Origin: Bacteroidota bacterium | GTDB lineage: Bacteria; Bacteroidota; Bacteroidia; Flavobacteriales; Flavobacteriaceae | Assembly: GCA_027592025.1 (NCBI GenBank) | Contig: JAQCIQ010000004.1 | Coordinates: 1-64,000 of the forward strand | Length of the DNA stretch: 64,000 nucleotides | Direction of reading: 5' to 3' | Shown here: positions 63,577 through 64,000 of the stretch, piece by piece | Numbering within the stretch: position 1 is the stretch's first letter | Layout of the letters: each line of letters begins with the position of its first letter | The notes under the pieces: generated by a model | Told to the model about the DNA's origin: nothing | Databases searched by the model: none | The model's input: only the letters and a program-made list of their open reading frames with translations | Translations under genes and position numbers: made by a program

Positions 63577-64000
63577 TTAATTAATTTTGGCGTCTTTTAA
63601 CAACGATTCGACCAAGGCTTCTTGTTTTTGTTCGTCGGCCAATTCAGACTTTAATACCTTTTCTGCAATATCTATTGACAACAAAGCCACTTGAGACTTC
63701 AATTCGGCAATTGCCGATTGTTTTTCGGTAATGATGGCTTGTTGAGCTTGTTGCATCAATTTTGTTGCCTCAACTCTTGCTTCGTCTTTTGCCTCTTCAA
63801 TCATTTTATTCTTCATGTCGCGGGCTTCCTTCAACATGGCGTCTCTTTCCAAACGGGCCTCTTTTAACAGTTTCTCGTTGTCAGCTTGAAGATTTTCCAT
63901 CTCCAGTTTGGCTTTTTCTGCCGATTCTAAGGCAGACTTGATGCCCTGCTCACGCTCGTCAACGGCGTCTAAAATGGGTTTCCAAGCGAATTTTTTTAAC
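63577..64000 (-). CDS. atpF: ATP synthase b subunit, partial at window edge
   Basis: The frame stays open past the Met at 63900 to the end of the window. The extra codons read KFAWKPILDAVDEREQGIK, the conserved b-subunit segment just after the membrane helix, so the gene begins beyond 64000. The visible part is the long stalk coiled coil rich in Lys, Glu and Ala. The atpF-H-A-G order is standard. Confidence 0.95.
   Translation of the reverse strand, partial: LKKFAWKPILDAVDEREQGIKSALESAEKAKLEMENLQADNEKLLKEARLERDAMLKEARDMKNKMIEEAKDEARVEATKLMQQAQQAIITEKQSAIAELKSQVALLSIDIAEKVLKSELADEQKQEALVESLLKDAKIN

Noticed and set aside
1-64000. CRISPR arrays, rRNA genes, insertion sequences
   Set aside because: No regularly spaced repeat arrays, no rRNA sequence and no transposase genes with terminal inverted repeats were found.

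Overview
The window looks like the chromosome of a member of the Bacteroidota, most likely of Flavobacteriia type. Pointers are the gliding-motility lipoprotein GldH next to RicT and a class A PBP, a T9SS-type C-terminal sorting domain on an M1 aminopeptidase, many lipoprotein signals, poor Shine-Dalgarno sequences, and repeated promoter boxes of the Bacteroidota type (TAnnTTTG, sometimes with TTTG about 17-21 nt upstream). No species is assigned.

Region 1 (1-13156) is an AT-rich accessory island ending in a tRNA-Asn(GTT) gene on the minus strand. From the tRNA outward it holds: (a) an integrative-element core at about 6.0-13.1 kb, with a large serine recombinase whose last codons lie inside the tRNA, a 44-aa coupled ORF, a protein resembling a family A/T7-like polymerase palm, a ParB-methyltransferase fusion, a 164-aa unknown, a ribbon-helix-helix protein, a membrane zincin and a small resolvase; (b) a decaying metal/TonB module at 1.9-5.1 kb (broken Fur, TonB receptor, DUF6660-like protein, truncated HMA-CDF transporter) beside a lipoprotein of the acetolactate decarboxylase family; (c) a 1.75-kb unit carrying an FG-GAP lipoprotein, bounded by two copies of a 92-bp repeat. 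Each copy contains the 9-bp end of the tRNA-Asn acceptor sequence followed by a terminator hairpin on the tRNA strand. They look like displaced tRNA 3' tails, so the island may be two tandem insertions.

Region 2 (13.2-64 kb) is conserved backbone. It runs: rseP and the secreted M1 peptidase; SCO1-like protein, feoAB plus a Cys-rich FeoB partner, a ZIP transporter and a bacilliredoxin; a minus-strand gene train (AraC regulator, hemH, MATE, hemJ, sensor kinase, crotonase) facing a tight plus-strand hemACDEFB operon. Together these two runs encode most of the route from glutamyl-tRNA to heme; no hemL and no coproporphyrinogen dehydrogenase gene is seen here. Next come an S1/P1 nuclease, a frameshifted membrane protein, a serine hydrolase, a DnaQ-like exonuclease, a fused DppD-DppF-type ATPase, typA, the scoAB CoA-transferase, PBP1, gldH, ricT, trhO, recA, plsC, trpS, dprA, a SPOR protein and a thioesterase. 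Then follows a minus-strand envelope run (flippase, dut, TPR, DUF4292, EnvC-like), and finally ATP synthase genes atpF(partial)-H-A-G.

Two plus-strand genes are interrupted at A6 runs (35.26 kb and 40.10 kb). The main novelty candidate is the element core. It encodes a polymerase-like protein, and a nearly identical 23-nt sequence sits 10-11 nt upstream of the start codons of two of its genes, with a partial match before a third.
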